The notes under the pieces are model-generated. The model was not told the origin of the DNA, made no database searches, and saw nothing but the letters and a program-made list of their open reading frames with translations. Shown here piece by piece: positions 39,735-48,536 of a stretch of 64,000 nucleotides of DNA (within the stretch, counting starts at the first letter, position 1; each line of letters begins with the position of its first letter). A program made the translations under genes and the position numbers. The stretch is from Thalassorhabdus alkalitolerans (GTDB lineage: Bacteria; Bacillota; Bacilli; Bacillales; Marinococcaceae), in the NCBI RefSeq assembly GCF_042656585.1, contig NZ_JBHSPG010000009.1; one strand, written 5' to 3'.

Positions 39735-41219
39735 CTACTCCTCCCCTAGAACTGAATTAATATAAACCGATGGGTCCAATAGTTCCTCAGCAATTTCTAG
39801 TGAATAGCTAAAGATAGGCTCAGCGGCAAATCCTAAAATGATAGTTAGAGCGACTAATGGAGCGATAGGGAGCAAGACATCCGTAATTTTGATTTTAGCT
39901 TGTTCCTCTGAATGTTTTTGTTCTCCCCAGAACGCATAAATAAAGATTTTCATCATTGAAAATAGTGTCAGGAGCCCAACAATTAAGGCAACAGCCACTA
40001 TAATATAACGCTGTTCTTCAAAACCGGCGACCATCAAAGCAAATTTACTGAAAAACCCGCTTAAAGGTGGAATACCGGCTAGTGAGATAGCTGAGATAAA
40101 AAACAGCCATGCAAGCCACGGGTGAGTTCCGAGGAGCCCTCCCATTTTCTTTAAATTGGTTGTCCCAGTTATTTTCTCGGCAGCACCTGCAAATAAGAAC
40201 AGAGCAGCTTTAACGATAATATGGTGGGCAATATAATAGATTGCCCCTGCAATCGCTAATGGTGTGTAAATTCCTAACCCCATAACCATGTATCCAACCT
40301 GACTGATAATGTGATAGGAAAGAATCCGTTTAAAGTCAAATTGGGATACGGCTCCAAGGACTCCAAAGAACATGGTCAACCCTGCTAATGCAAGAATAAT
40401 GTTGTGTGTAAAGGTTGGATCATGAGTGAAAATTAAGGTGAACACTCTAATTATCGCATAAATACCAACCTTTGTAAGTAAACCGCCAAATAAGGCTGCA
40501 ATAGCTGCAGGAGGCCCGTAGTATGAGCGTGGGAGCCAGAAATAAAGGGGAAATAGAGCACCCTTCATAGCAAACACAACCAAAAAGAGAATAGCAATGG
40601 TATTAATAATCCCTTGCTGTTCAACTTCACCTACTCTTTCAGCAAGGTGAGCAAAGTTCAGAGTTCCTGTTACCGCATAGATATATGCCACTCCGACTAC
40701 AAAGAAGATGGAAGCAAAGATATTTATAGCGACGTACTTAAAGGATTCCCTGAGCTGGTAGTTTGTTCCCCCTATAACAATCAGAATGAAGGAAGAAATG
40801 AGCATAACCTCAAAGAATACAAACAAGTTAAACAGGTCACCCGTTAAGAAGGAGCCGTTTACCCCTGTTAAAAGGAAGAAGTAAAACGGGTAAAAATAAT
40901 ATTTTTCTCGTTCAGTAGCTATGGTTCTAAAGGCAAAGAACAGACACGTAATACCAACGATACTTGATAAAATCAGCATCATAGTAGCAAACATATCAGC
41001 TACAAGAACGATACCAAACGGAGGCTGCCAGTTACCCATCTCCATCGTCATGATGCCATCTTGATAAACGACAATCGCAAGAGCAATGGTAATGGCCAGA
41101 AGGGCAATGGCAGTTAATCCGCTGATGACTCGTTGAACCTTATGCTTTTTGACAAAGAATATGAGAATGGTCCCCATTAGAAAAGGGAGCAGAACTGGTA
41201 ATAAGACTAAACTATTCAT
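39735..41219 (-). CDS. mrpD: Mrp antiporter subunit D (NuoM/N-like)
   Basis: A large membrane subunit of 494 residues, homologous to the proton-pumping subunits of complex I. It has about 14 helices, with GDLFNLFVFFEVMLISSFILI (the conserved TM5 Glu in FFEVML), VFAMKGALFPLYFWLPRSYYGPPAAIAALFGGLLTKVGIY (conserved TM7 and TM8 lysines), YHIISQVGYMVMGLGIYT and AGIPPLSGFFSKF. It translocates protons or Na+ together with MrpA. It overlaps mrpC by 8 bases. Confidence 0.95.
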   Translation of the reverse strand: MNSLVLLPVLLPFLMGTILIFFVKKHKVQRVISGLTAIALLAITIALAIVVYQDGIMTMEMGNWQPPFGIVLVADMFATMMLILSSIVGITCLFFAFRTIATEREKYYFYPFYFFLLTGVNGSFLTGDLFNLFVFFEVMLISSFILIVIGGTNYQLRESFKYVAINIFASIFFVVGVAYIYAVTGTLNFAHLAERVGEVEQQGIINTIAILFLVVFAMKGALFPLYFWLPRSYYGPPAAIAALFGGLLTKVGIYAIIRVFTLIFTHDPTFTHNIILALAGLTMFFGVLGAVSQFDFKRILSYHIISQVGYMVMGLGIYTPLAIAGAIYYIAHHIIVKAALFLFAGAAEKITGTTNLKKMGGLLGTHPWLAWLFFISAISLAGIPPLSGFFSKFALMVAGFEEQRYIIVAVALIVGLLTLFSMMKIFIYAFWGEQKHSEEQAKIKITDVLLPIAPLVALTIILGFAAEPIFSYSLEIAEELLDPSVYINSVLGEE

Positions 41220-41550
41220 CGGCAGTACCCCTCAATTTATCAAGATCATCCGTTTTGTGAGCTTTGTATGTCCTGTATGCCAAAACCAGTAAGAAAGCCG
41301 TAACACCAAAGCTGATTACAATGGCAGTCAGAATTAAAGCTTGAGGAAGCGGGTCAGAATAGTAGGTAGCTTCTTCTCCTAATAATGGCGGAGCCCCTTC
41401 TTTTAAACCAGACATTGTAAGAAGCAGAAGGTGGGCTCCATGGGACATCAGGACAATACCGAGTACAACACGTAATATACTCTTCGTTAAAATCATGTAA
41501 GTGCCAACCATGAAGAGGACACCCACAGTGATGGACATTAAAATTTCCAT
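41212..41550 (-). CDS. mrpC: Mrp antiporter subunit C (NuoK-like)
   Basis: A 112-residue protein with three helices, homologous to NuoK. Motifs: VLFMVGTYMILTKSILRVVLGIVLMSHGAHLLLL and the third helix PLPQALILTAIVISFGVTAFLLVLAYR. It overlaps mrpB by one base. Confidence 0.94.
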   Translation of the reverse strand: MEILMSITVGVLFMVGTYMILTKSILRVVLGIVLMSHGAHLLLLTMSGLKEGAPPLLGEEATYYSDPLPQALILTAIVISFGVTAFLLVLAYRTYKAHKTDDLDKLRGTADE

Positions 41551-41972
41551 TAAGTATCCTCTCCAATCGTTAAAATAATGACAAGTGCAATACCGACAAC
41601 GACCATATAGATACCTAAATCAAATGGAAGGGCGGTAGTTAATTCTGTCTCCCCCAGTATTGGAAGGTCAAAATAATCAAAGTACTGGGTGAGAAAAGGA
41701 TCTCCTATAAACATACCGACAATACCGGTTACGATGGCAATCAGCAGGCCGGCTGCAATAATATGAACATAGTTAAACGGAATAGCTTTCCGGATACTTT
41801 TAATATCATAGCTTACGTATAAAAGCAGGAGGGCAGAGGCAGTCATTAAGCCTCCAATAAAACCGCCTCCTGGATTATTGTGTCCTGCAAAAAAGAGAAA
41901 CACAGAGAAGGTAAGAATGATAAAGGCAGCAATTTTCGTAACAGTATGAAGCATTACGTTATTTGTCTTCAC
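41550..41972 (-). CDS. mrpB: Mrp antiporter subunit B
   Basis: A 140-residue protein of about four helices with the conserved FFAGHNNPGGGFIGGLMTASALLLLY. It starts with GTG and overlaps the mrpA stop by 4 bases, with a GGGAGGGAAG site inside mrpA. Confidence 0.94.
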   Translation of the reverse strand: MKTNNVMLHTVTKIAAFIILTFSVFLFFAGHNNPGGGFIGGLMTASALLLLYVSYDIKSIRKAIPFNYVHIIAAGLLIAIVTGIVGMFIGDPFLTQYFDYFDLPILGETELTTALPFDLGIYMVVVGIALVIILTIGEDT

Positions 41973-44386
41973 ACATCTTCCCTCCCCGTCATTTTAAGTT
42001 TAATCATTGTGATAACACCTAGTGCAGCAACGGCGAGAACGAGTACTTCCAGTAACGTATCGAGACCACGGAAGTCAACAAGTATAACGTTAACCATATT
42101 CAGACCGCCTGCGAGCTCATAGGAGTTATCAATGAAGAATTGGGAGATCGCTTCAAAACCATTTTGATGGCGCATCGCATGGGCACTGAAGGCAATAAGT
42201 GTGACGACAGTACCAACTGTTACGGCGATGATCGCATTAGTAACCTTGAACGCCGGCTTGAACGATTCTTTTCTAAGTTCAGGCAGGTGATAAAAGACGA
42301 GAAGGAACAGAACAACCATCACAGTTTCCACAAGAAGCTGTGTGAGTGCTAAGTCCGGTGCCCGGAATATAACAAAGAATAGAGCCAGTAAAAATCCGAT
42401 AACGCCTACGACAATAATGGCTGTGATTCGTTTGTTTATAAATGGAATCACGACGGTTGTCGCAATAAAAATTCCTGTAAGGATCCACATATACCATGAA
42501 ATCGGTGCTACGTTTTCCAGGTCAATAGCAAAAGCATCATATCTCATGAAGCTGTAAATAAACAAAAGCATCATAAACGCTAGCATATAGGCAAAGTAGT
42601 CTCTCAGCAGCCCAGTCATTTGAACACGAGTCACACCTTGAGAACCGACAATTAACCAGTCCAATGAATTATCATATAAACCGTTAAGAGGGTCTCTTTC
42701 TTTCATATAGACTTTCATGGCGGACCATTTGTTCATGTTCACGTAAAGAAGGGAGCCAAACGCCACAACACCTAGCGTCATAAATAACTCAGTATTAAAT
42801 CCATGCCAATGATAGATATTTACATAAAACGTTTCTCCCTCAGCCAGAAGGTTTGGCAAAATTGAAGCCATCGCCGGTTCGATAACTGAGTACGCTAGTA
42901 GATTTGGAAACAGACCGAAAATAATGACAAGGGACGCAAGGACCACCGGACTGATCAGCATACCGGCAGGAGCTTCATGTACATGCTTGTCATAGTTTTC
43001 AGGCTTAAAGTCACCTGTAAAGGTCTTAAAGAACATAATCAAACAGTACAAGAAGGTAAATACACTGGCGATCCAGGCAAAGACAGGGAACAAGAGTCCC
43101 AAGGTCTGCATATTGAAGCCTTCAAAAGACATCGCATTTAAAACTCCGGTAAAGAACATCTCTTTACTGAGGAATCCATTAAATGGAGGCAGACCAGCCA
43201 TTGCAGCCGTACCGATTAAGGAAACAGTGAAAGTAATCGGCATAATAGACATCAGACCGCCCAGCTTTCTTATATCCCTTGTACCTGTTTCGTGGTCCAC
43301 AATCCCCGCAGCCATAAACAAACTTCCTTTAAAGGTTGCATGGTTAATTAAATGAAAGATGGCAGCGAGTGTAGCAGCACTGTAAAGCATAGTATCTTCT
43401 CCGAAACCAAAAGCAAGAGAAGCAGAACCCAGACCAAGAAGTGTCATAATCAATCCAAGCTGACTGACCGTGGAAAAGGCTAAAATTCCTTTTAAATCCT
43501 TTTGCCGGACCGCAGAAATAGATCCCCACACCAAGGTCACAATACCAAAGCCGGACAGTATCCAGAACCACTCAGCCGATCCGCCAAACACAGGTGTTAA
43601 GCGGGCAACTAAATATATACCTGCTTTAACCATCGTGGCTGAATGCAGATACGCACTGACCGGTGTTGGAGCTTCCATAGCATCTGGAAGCCAGATGTGA
43701 AACGGGAACTGAGCTGATTTGGTGAACGCACCAAGAAGTACCAGCAGCATAGCCGGCAGAAATAGAGGACTTGCTGCCACTACATCCACTTGTTCAATAA
43801 TCCCGCGTATGCTGAAGGTTCCAGTCATAACATAAAGCAGGATAAAGCCCCCAAGCATTGCAAATCCGCCAAATACTGTAATCAGCATAGACTTTTGGGC
43901 ACCGTATGTAGACTTTTCTCTATGGTACCAGTAGCTGATTAACAGAGCAGAAGCAAGACTTGTCAACTCCCAGAATACATAAAGCACAATTAAATTGTCT
44001 GAGAGGACTACTCCAAACATTGCCCCCATAAACATAAGAAGGTACACATAAAAATTATTTAATCGTTCGGTTTTCTTTGATAAATAGAAAATGGAATAAA
44101 GAACAACCAAAGCACCAATACCCGAAATCAGGAGAGCAAATAGTAAGCTCAATCCATCAACATAAACCGTAAAATTGATTCCAAGGGAAGGAACCCACGG
44201 AACAGTTTGTTCTACTACACTTCCTCCAGAGGTAACAGGAAGAAAGGTTAAAAAGTAGATAAATAATACAGCTGGAAGAATCATAACAAACCAGCCGGTA
44301 TGAACAGCTCTTGCATATCTATATAAGAATGGAATGAGTATAGCTAGCAAGAATGGTGATAAGACAGCCCAGTGAAGCAGAGTCAT
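41969..44386 (-). CDS. mrpA: Mrp antiporter subunit A (NuoL-like)
   Basis: The first and largest Mrp subunit, 805 residues, about 21 helices. The NuoL-like part has YVFWELTSLASALLISYW (TM5 Glu), GAFTKSAQFPFHIWLPDAMEAPTPVSAYLHSATMVKAGIY (TM7 and TM8 Lys), AFSTVSQLGLIM and GLPPFNGFLSKEMFF. The C-terminal NuoJ/DUF4040-type part has FRAPDLALTQLLVETVMVVLFLLVFYHLP. Mrp exports Na+ for H+ and is essential for alkaline and salt tolerance in related species. The ATG at 44386 (MTLLHWAVLSPF) is chosen over a TTG two codons upstream; AAAGGAGG lies before both. Confidence 0.96.
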   Translation of the reverse strand: MTLLHWAVLSPFLLAILIPFLYRYARAVHTGWFVMILPAVLFIYFLTFLPVTSGGSVVEQTVPWVPSLGINFTVYVDGLSLLFALLISGIGALVVLYSIFYLSKKTERLNNFYVYLLMFMGAMFGVVLSDNLIVLYVFWELTSLASALLISYWYHREKSTYGAQKSMLITVFGGFAMLGGFILLYVMTGTFSIRGIIEQVDVVAASPLFLPAMLLVLLGAFTKSAQFPFHIWLPDAMEAPTPVSAYLHSATMVKAGIYLVARLTPVFGGSAEWFWILSGFGIVTLVWGSISAVRQKDLKGILAFSTVSQLGLIMTLLGLGSASLAFGFGEDTMLYSAATLAAIFHLINHATFKGSLFMAAGIVDHETGTRDIRKLGGLMSIMPITFTVSLIGTAAMAGLPPFNGFLSKEMFFTGVLNAMSFEGFNMQTLGLLFPVFAWIASVFTFLYCLIMFFKTFTGDFKPENYDKHVHEAPAGMLISPVVLASLVIIFGLFPNLLAYSVIEPAMASILPNLLAEGETFYVNIYHWHGFNTELFMTLGVVAFGSLLYVNMNKWSAMKVYMKERDPLNGLYDNSLDWLIVGSQGVTRVQMTGLLRDYFAYMLAFMMLLFIYSFMRYDAFAIDLENVAPISWYMWILTGIFIATTVVIPFINKRITAIIVVGVIGFLLALFFVIFRAPDLALTQLLVETVMVVLFLLVFYHLPELRKESFKPAFKVTNAIIAVTVGTVVTLIAFSAHAMRHQNGFEAISQFFIDNSYELAGGLNMVNVILVDFRGLDTLLEVLVLAVAALGVITMIKLKMTGREDV

Positions 44387-44819
44387 GAACAAAAAAACCT
44401 CCTTTATTTTTTAATGAAAAATGCAAAAAAATGTAAAATTATGCAGGCGAAACAATGCGCTAACTGTAGAAAATCAGCTTCCTGCATAAGAGAACTTCAA
44501 TTCCTCGGGTGAAATGAACTAGGTGTTCTTTGCTCCAATAGACCGAACAATTGCAAAGCTATGTCAAATTATAACCTAAAATTTTTGTTGTTGCACCCTT
44601 GGTGCATTGCGACTCCTTTCGGGTTTACAGGATTTATATATAGGAAGAAATACGCTGTTCCAAGCTTAAATTTTTTTAAATTGAAGGTTTTGTGAAAGTA
44701 AAGTATGGAAACTGATTGTCTTATTTCTTCCTTATCCTCCCTATTCTCAAGACGTATAAAAAGTGTCGAAAAAGGCGAACCTAACGCTAAAATAGTTTTG
44801 GTGGAAGGAATTTTTCAAT
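44387..44819. other. Upstream region of mrpA; no gene seen
   Basis: About 430 bases. On the minus strand TATAAT (44568-44573) is a possible mrp -10 box, but no good -35 goes with it. TGCACC-CTT-GGTGCA (44593-44607) is a small palindrome. The rest is featureless. Confidence 0.35.
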
Positions 44820-45053
44820 ATGAAAAGAAAAGCTGGTGTTTCAATTGCAATCTTTGTTTCTCTTTTCAGTCTTGCCTTTGCATTAAATTCGTACACCTCC
44901 CGGCCATTTCCTAGTATGCCCCCGGAGAGCAATGAAAATGAGTATGAGATTTTTCAAGCGGAGACTCCAATGACTGATGCCAGGCCTGAACCCTTTCTCC
45001 CAAGGGAATACATTCGAATTTATCAGGGAATTGAAAATGAGCAGAGTTCATAA
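44820..45053 (+). CDS. Small putative secreted or membrane-anchored protein
   Basis: A 77-residue protein with a signal-like N-terminus (MKRKAGVSIAIFVSLFSLAFALNSYTS). A Pro-rich acidic segment and the ending REYIRIYQGIENEQSS follow. No lipobox cysteine is visible. GGAAGGAA precedes the ATG and a strong terminator follows, so it is probably expressed. I do not recognise a family. Confidence 0.55.
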   Translation: MKRKAGVSIAIFVSLFSLAFALNSYTSRPFPSMPPESNENEYEIFQAETPMTDARPEPFLPREYIRIYQGIENEQSS

Positions 45054-45056
45054 AAA

Positions 45057-45088
45057 AGCAGCCGTTTAACAAAAAACGGCTGCTTTTT
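45057..45088. terminator. Terminator between the small secreted protein gene and sda
   Basis: AGCAGCCGTTT/AAACGGCTGCT stem followed by TTTT on the plus strand and an A-run on the other side; it probably serves both convergent genes. Confidence 0.88.
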
Positions 45089-45097
45089 CCAATGAAT

Positions 45098-45250
45098 TCA
45101 AGATGACATTCTGTTTGTCAAAGGAAGACGGACATGAAGTGAACGGCGCTCAAGTTCAGATTCAATTAATTGAATAAAGTCTTCATTAAGACGAAGGGAT
45201 ACGGCTTTCAGATATGCTTCCACTAGCAAATCATCTGGCAATTGTTCCAT
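45098..45250 (-). CDS. sda: Sporulation histidine kinase inhibitor Sda
   Basis: Sda blocks KinA-type kinases and so stops cells from starting sporulation while replication is under way or damaged. The 50-residue product forms the two-helix hairpin of the family: LPDDLLVEAYLKAVSLRLN, then EDFIQLIESELERRSL. This resembles B. subtilis Sda in its LSDELLIESY...DFIELIENEIKRRSL plan. The start is the ATG at 45250. Unusually, the only good ribosome site (GGAGGTG, 45280-45286) lies about 29 bases upstream, behind a hairpin. DnaA boxes lie further upstream at 45392-45490. The gene lies just before yqeG, as in B. subtilis apart from yqeF. Confidence 0.92.
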   Translation of the reverse strand: MEQLPDDLLVEAYLKAVSLRLNEDFIQLIESELERRSLHVRLPLTNRMSS

Positions 45251-45253
45251 AGG

Positions 45254-45286
45254 TAAATCCGCTTGATAAGCGGATGGTCACCTCCT
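45254..45286 (-). promoter_or_regulatory. sda translation start region: Shine-Dalgarno, hairpin, start codon
   Basis: On the minus strand: GGAGGTG, ACC, then the hairpin ATCCGCT-TATCA-AGCGGAT (7-bp stem), then TTACCT and the ATG. With the hairpin folded, the distance from ribosome site to start is about 9 bases; unfolded it is 28, too long. No other in-frame start codon lies between. Confidence 0.6.
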
Positions 45287-45391
45287 TCATTTATTCACTT
45301 TTATGACTTATTCATGTATGTAGGTGGGAATCAGATTCAATTTGTTAAATCAAATGTTATCATGTAATGGGTAAGAGAACAATCGTTCGAT

Positions 45392-45490
45392 TTATCCACA
45401 ATTTCCCGTGGATAAATTGTGTACAATCTGTATATAAATTCATTTTTCAGTGTACTGTCGGTTGTTAATTTGGGGATATAATTATCCACA
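45392..45490. promoter_or_regulatory. Cluster of three DnaA boxes between sda and yqeG
   Basis: Two perfect TTATCCACA boxes (45392-45400 and 45482-45490, plus strand) and one 8/9 match on the minus strand (45407-45415, CGTGGATAA on plus). The first two are only 6 bases apart and face each other. In B. subtilis DnaA boxes control sda, so that Sda pulses with replication initiation. Confidence 0.78.
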
Positions 45491-45647
45491 ACCATGAAAC
45501 GAGCTTGGTTTTTGTCGAAAAGTTTTGGAAAAAAGTTAGCATATTTGAAAAAAGAGCCTATTATCGTTATACTTTCAGTTTAGTTACATAATGGTACGGC
45601 TAAGGAAAACATAACGATGGAGAAAGCTAAGAATGAGGGTGAATTGA

Positions 45648-46175
45648 GTGCTGCGACAATTTATGCCGGATGAATTTATTGAGAGTGTGTATGAACTTGA
45701 TGTGGTTAAACTGAAAGAAGAGGGCATTAAAGGGATCATTACGGACCTTGATAATACGTTAGTGGAATGGGACAGGCCTGAGGCTACGCCTGAACTTCTT
45801 GAATGGTTTAAAAAAGTAAGGGACAGTGGGTTCAAGATCACTATTGTTTCTAATAATAACGAAAGACGTGTCCGTTTGTTTTCTGAGCCAACAGGGATAG
45901 GTTTTATACATTCCGCCAAGAAACCAAGCAGAAAAGCTTTTGTAAAAGCTTGTAAAGAGATGGGGCTGCAGCGAGAAGAGGTTGTTGTCCTGGGTGACCA
46001 GGTACTGACGGATGTATTTGGAGGCAACAGAGCCAGATTTAAGACAATATTAGTGGTTCCGGTAGCTTCCACTGATGGTTTTTTTACGAAGATTAACAGA
46101 AGGGTTGAGCGCAGAGTGCTTAAACGTTTGAAAAAAAGAGGGCTTATCCAATGGGAGGATTCCAATCGTGAGTGA
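45648..46175 (+). CDS. yqeG: HAD-family phosphatase YqeG (phosphatidylglycerophosphatase type)
   Basis: A class IIIA HAD phosphatase of 175 residues. It has motif I IITDLDNTLVEW (catalytic Asp), motif II TIVSNNN, the Lys of motif III in AKKPSRKAF, and motif IV VLGDQVLTDVFGGNR. Related proteins dephosphorylate phosphatidylglycerophosphate. It starts with GTG and overlaps yqeH by 8 bases. It begins the conserved yqeG-yqeH-aroE-yqeI-nadD-yqeK-rsfS-yqeM series. Confidence 0.93.
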   Translation: MLRQFMPDEFIESVYELDVVKLKEEGIKGIITDLDNTLVEWDRPEATPELLEWFKKVRDSGFKITIVSNNNERRVRLFSEPTGIGFIHSAKKPSRKAFVKACKEMGLQREEVVVLGDQVLTDVFGGNRARFKTILVVPVASTDGFFTKINRRVERRVLKRLKKRGLIQWEDSNRE

Positions 46176-47277
46176 ACAGGAAATTGTATGTACAGGGTGT
46201 GGGGTAACTATTCAAACAGAAGATAAGCAGGGAATGGGTTATACCCCGCCATCAGCATTAGAGCGAGATACCATTACGTGTCAAAGATGTTTTCGTTTAA
46301 AACATTATAATGAGGTGCAGGATGTGCCTTTAACAGATGATGATTTTCTTGCGATTTTAAATCAGTTAGGGCAGACAGATGCTCTTATAGTAAAAATTGT
46401 AGATATCTTTGATTTTAACGGAAGCTGGCTCCCGGGCCTTCATCGTTTCGTAGGAGACAATCAAGTCCTTCTCGTCGGAAATAAAGCTGACTTACTCCCT
46501 AAATCTGTAAAGCAAAACAAAGTAATCCAATGGATGAAAAAGTCTGCGAAGGAACTGGGACTGAAGCCGGCTGATGTCATGCTCATGAGCGCTGAAAAGA
46601 AATACGACATCGACAAAGTAGCGGAAGCAATTGAACAATACAGGAAGAATCGTGATGTTTATATTGTAGGTTGTACAAATGTAGGAAAATCCACTTTCAT
46701 AAATTCCCTTATTAAGCAATTCGGAGGGGAAGAGGAGGAGCTGATCACGACCTCTCACTTTCCAGGAACGACTCTTGATATGATTGATATACCGTTAGAA
46801 GATGGAAAAAGCCTATTCGATACCCCTGGTATTATTAATCACCATCAAATGGCTCATTTTGTCAGCCAAAAGGAATTAAAGGAAATCACTCCCAGGAAAG
46901 AGATCAAGCCAAAGATTTTTCAGCTTAATGAAGGACAAACTCTTTATGCTGGCGGCATGGCACGGTTGGATTTCCTTCAAGGAGAAAGAAACTCCTTTGT
47001 TTGTTATTTTGCAAACGATCTTTCGATTCACAGGACAAAGACAGAAAAAGCTGACGAGCTTTATGAAAATCACTTAGGAGATATGCTTTCTCCTCCTGGT
47101 AAGGAAACAGCCAAAGAATTTCCGCCTTTAAAACGCCAGGAGATCACCGTTAAAGAGGAGAAAACAGACGTGGTGATTTCCGGTTTGGGCTGGATTAACG
47201 TAAGTGAAGCGGGAGCAAAAATTGCTGTATATGTACCAGAGGGGTCTCATGTCACCATACGTGAGGGTATTATTTAA
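46168..47277 (+). CDS. yqeH: Ribosome biogenesis GTPase YqeH
   Basis: A circularly permuted GTPase needed for 30S subunit assembly. An N-terminal treble-clef zinc finger (CTGCG at about 9-13; CQRCFRLKHYNE) precedes the permuted G motifs: G4 VGNKADL, G5 MSAEK, G1 GCTNVGKSTF, then G3 DTPGI. The C-terminal domain includes SGLGWINV. The length of 369 residues is normal. GTG start behind GGGAGG. Confidence 0.95.
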   Translation: MSEQEIVCTGCGVTIQTEDKQGMGYTPPSALERDTITCQRCFRLKHYNEVQDVPLTDDDFLAILNQLGQTDALIVKIVDIFDFNGSWLPGLHRFVGDNQVLLVGNKADLLPKSVKQNKVIQWMKKSAKELGLKPADVMLMSAEKKYDIDKVAEAIEQYRKNRDVYIVGCTNVGKSTFINSLIKQFGGEEEELITTSHFPGTTLDMIDIPLEDGKSLFDTPGIINHHQMAHFVSQKELKEITPRKEIKPKIFQLNEGQTLYAGGMARLDFLQGERNSFVCYFANDLSIHRTKTEKADELYENHLGDMLSPPGKETAKEFPPLKRQEITVKEEKTDVVISGLGWINVSEAGAKIAVYVPEGSHVTIREGII

Positions 47278-47396
47278 TCCGCTGGTTCTATTAAGAAGAG
47301 TGTTGATTTTTTATAGATAAACGAGCGAACCGTATTCGTAAATAAAATGAAATAAGCCAATTCTTAAAAAGAGAGGTTCGGGGGAGGAAAAAAGAA

Positions 47397-48227
47397 ATGG
47401 GAAACTTGTATGTGTTGTTTGGCCACCCGGTTGGTCATTCTATGTCGCCGATTGTGCACAATGAACAATTTTCATTGCTGAATATACCTCATCATTATCA
47501 CGCTATTGACGTGGAGCCAGGAAAAATAAAAGAAGCAGTGGAGGCAATCAAGGCCCTTTCCATTGCTGGAGCTAATGTCACGGTTCCCCACAAGGTTGAA
47601 ATCATGAAACATCTGGATCATATTGATGAAGAAGCCAGGATCATTGGAGCAGTCAATACCATTGTAAATGAAAATGGTGTATTAACTGGATATAACACAG
47701 ATGGACAGGGATATCTTGAATCACTTCTTGAAGTGACTGGCCCTGATATTTCTGATTATAAGATCCTTGTAATAGGTGCCGGGGGAGCGGCAAGAGCGGT
47801 AGTTACCGTTTTATGCCGTTACGGGGTAAACGATCTAATGATTACAAACAGAACCCAGGAAAGGGCTGAAGCCTTATCCAAGGACTGCGGAGGTCAGGTA
47901 ATCAGCAAGGAAAAAGCAGAAGGAATGCTCTCAGAATTTGATGTTATTATTAACACCACTTCAATTGGTATGAGTCCAAACACTGACGAGATGCCGATGA
48001 GTGTGGAAGGGATGAAACCAAAGACAATTGCAAGCGACCTAATATACAATCCTTTACAAACAAGGTGGCTGGCTGAAGCGGAGAAACGAGGTGCCGTGAC
48101 CCACAGCGGAATAGGAATGTTCGTGAGGCAGGGCGCTCTGGCGTTTAAAAAGTGGACGGGACAGGAAGCTGACCTGGAAATCATGACGAAGACCGTGTTA
48201 CAACAATTAGGAGGCAAAAATGACTAA
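47397..48227 (+). CDS. aroE: Shikimate dehydrogenase
   Basis: NADP-dependent reduction of 3-dehydroshikimate in aromatic amino acid synthesis. Substrate residues are seen in GHPVGHSMSPIVHN and NVTVPHKVEIM (catalytic Lys), with NTDGQGY. The NADP-binding motif is GAGGAARAVV, with the TNRT specificity loop. The length is 276 residues. GGGGGAGG precedes the ATG. It overlaps yqeI by 8 bases. Confidence 0.96.
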   Translation: MGNLYVLFGHPVGHSMSPIVHNEQFSLLNIPHHYHAIDVEPGKIKEAVEAIKALSIAGANVTVPHKVEIMKHLDHIDEEARIIGAVNTIVNENGVLTGYNTDGQGYLESLLEVTGPDISDYKILVIGAGGAARAVVTVLCRYGVNDLMITNRTQERAEALSKDCGGQVISKEKAEGMLSEFDVIINTTSIGMSPNTDEMPMSVEGMKPKTIASDLIYNPLQTRWLAEAEKRGAVTHSGIGMFVRQGALAFKKWTGQEADLEIMTKTVLQQLGGKND

Positions 48228-48516
48228 GTTAACTGGTAAGCAAAAGAGATTTCTCCGGAGCCAGGCTCATCACCAAAAGCCTATTTTCCAAGTTGGAAAA
48301 GGAGGAGTAAATGAGAATTTAATAAAACAGGTGATTGATGCCTTGGAAGCACGGGAATTAATTAAAATAAGCGTACTGCAAAATTGCATGGATGATAAAC
48401 ATGAGGTAGCAGAAGCAGTAGGTAAAGGAGCAAAAGCAGAAATTGTCCAGGTGATCGGCAATACCATTGTTTTATATAAGGAATCAAAGGAAAATAAATC
48501 TATAGAGCTTCCTTAA
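48220..48516 (+). CDS. yqeI: Ribosome-associated RNA-binding protein, CRS1/YhbY family (YqeI)
   Basis: A 98-residue single CRM domain: LTGKQKRFLRSQAHHQKPIFQVGKGGVNENL, with the GxxG RNA-binding loop (GKGG), and ELIKISVLQNC. E. coli YhbY associates with pre-50S particles. Translation is coupled to aroE by overlap. Confidence 0.93.
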   Translation: MTKLTGKQKRFLRSQAHHQKPIFQVGKGGVNENLIKQVIDALEARELIKISVLQNCMDDKHEVAEAVGKGAKAEIVQVIGNTIVLYKESKENKSIELP

Positions 48517-48536
48517 ATTCTAAGGAGTGAACCTAA

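Noticed and set aside
44568..44607. Regulatory leader or riboswitch upstream of mrpA
   Set aside because: Only an isolated TATAAT and a small 6-bp palindrome are visible; no conserved riboswitch core could be recognised.
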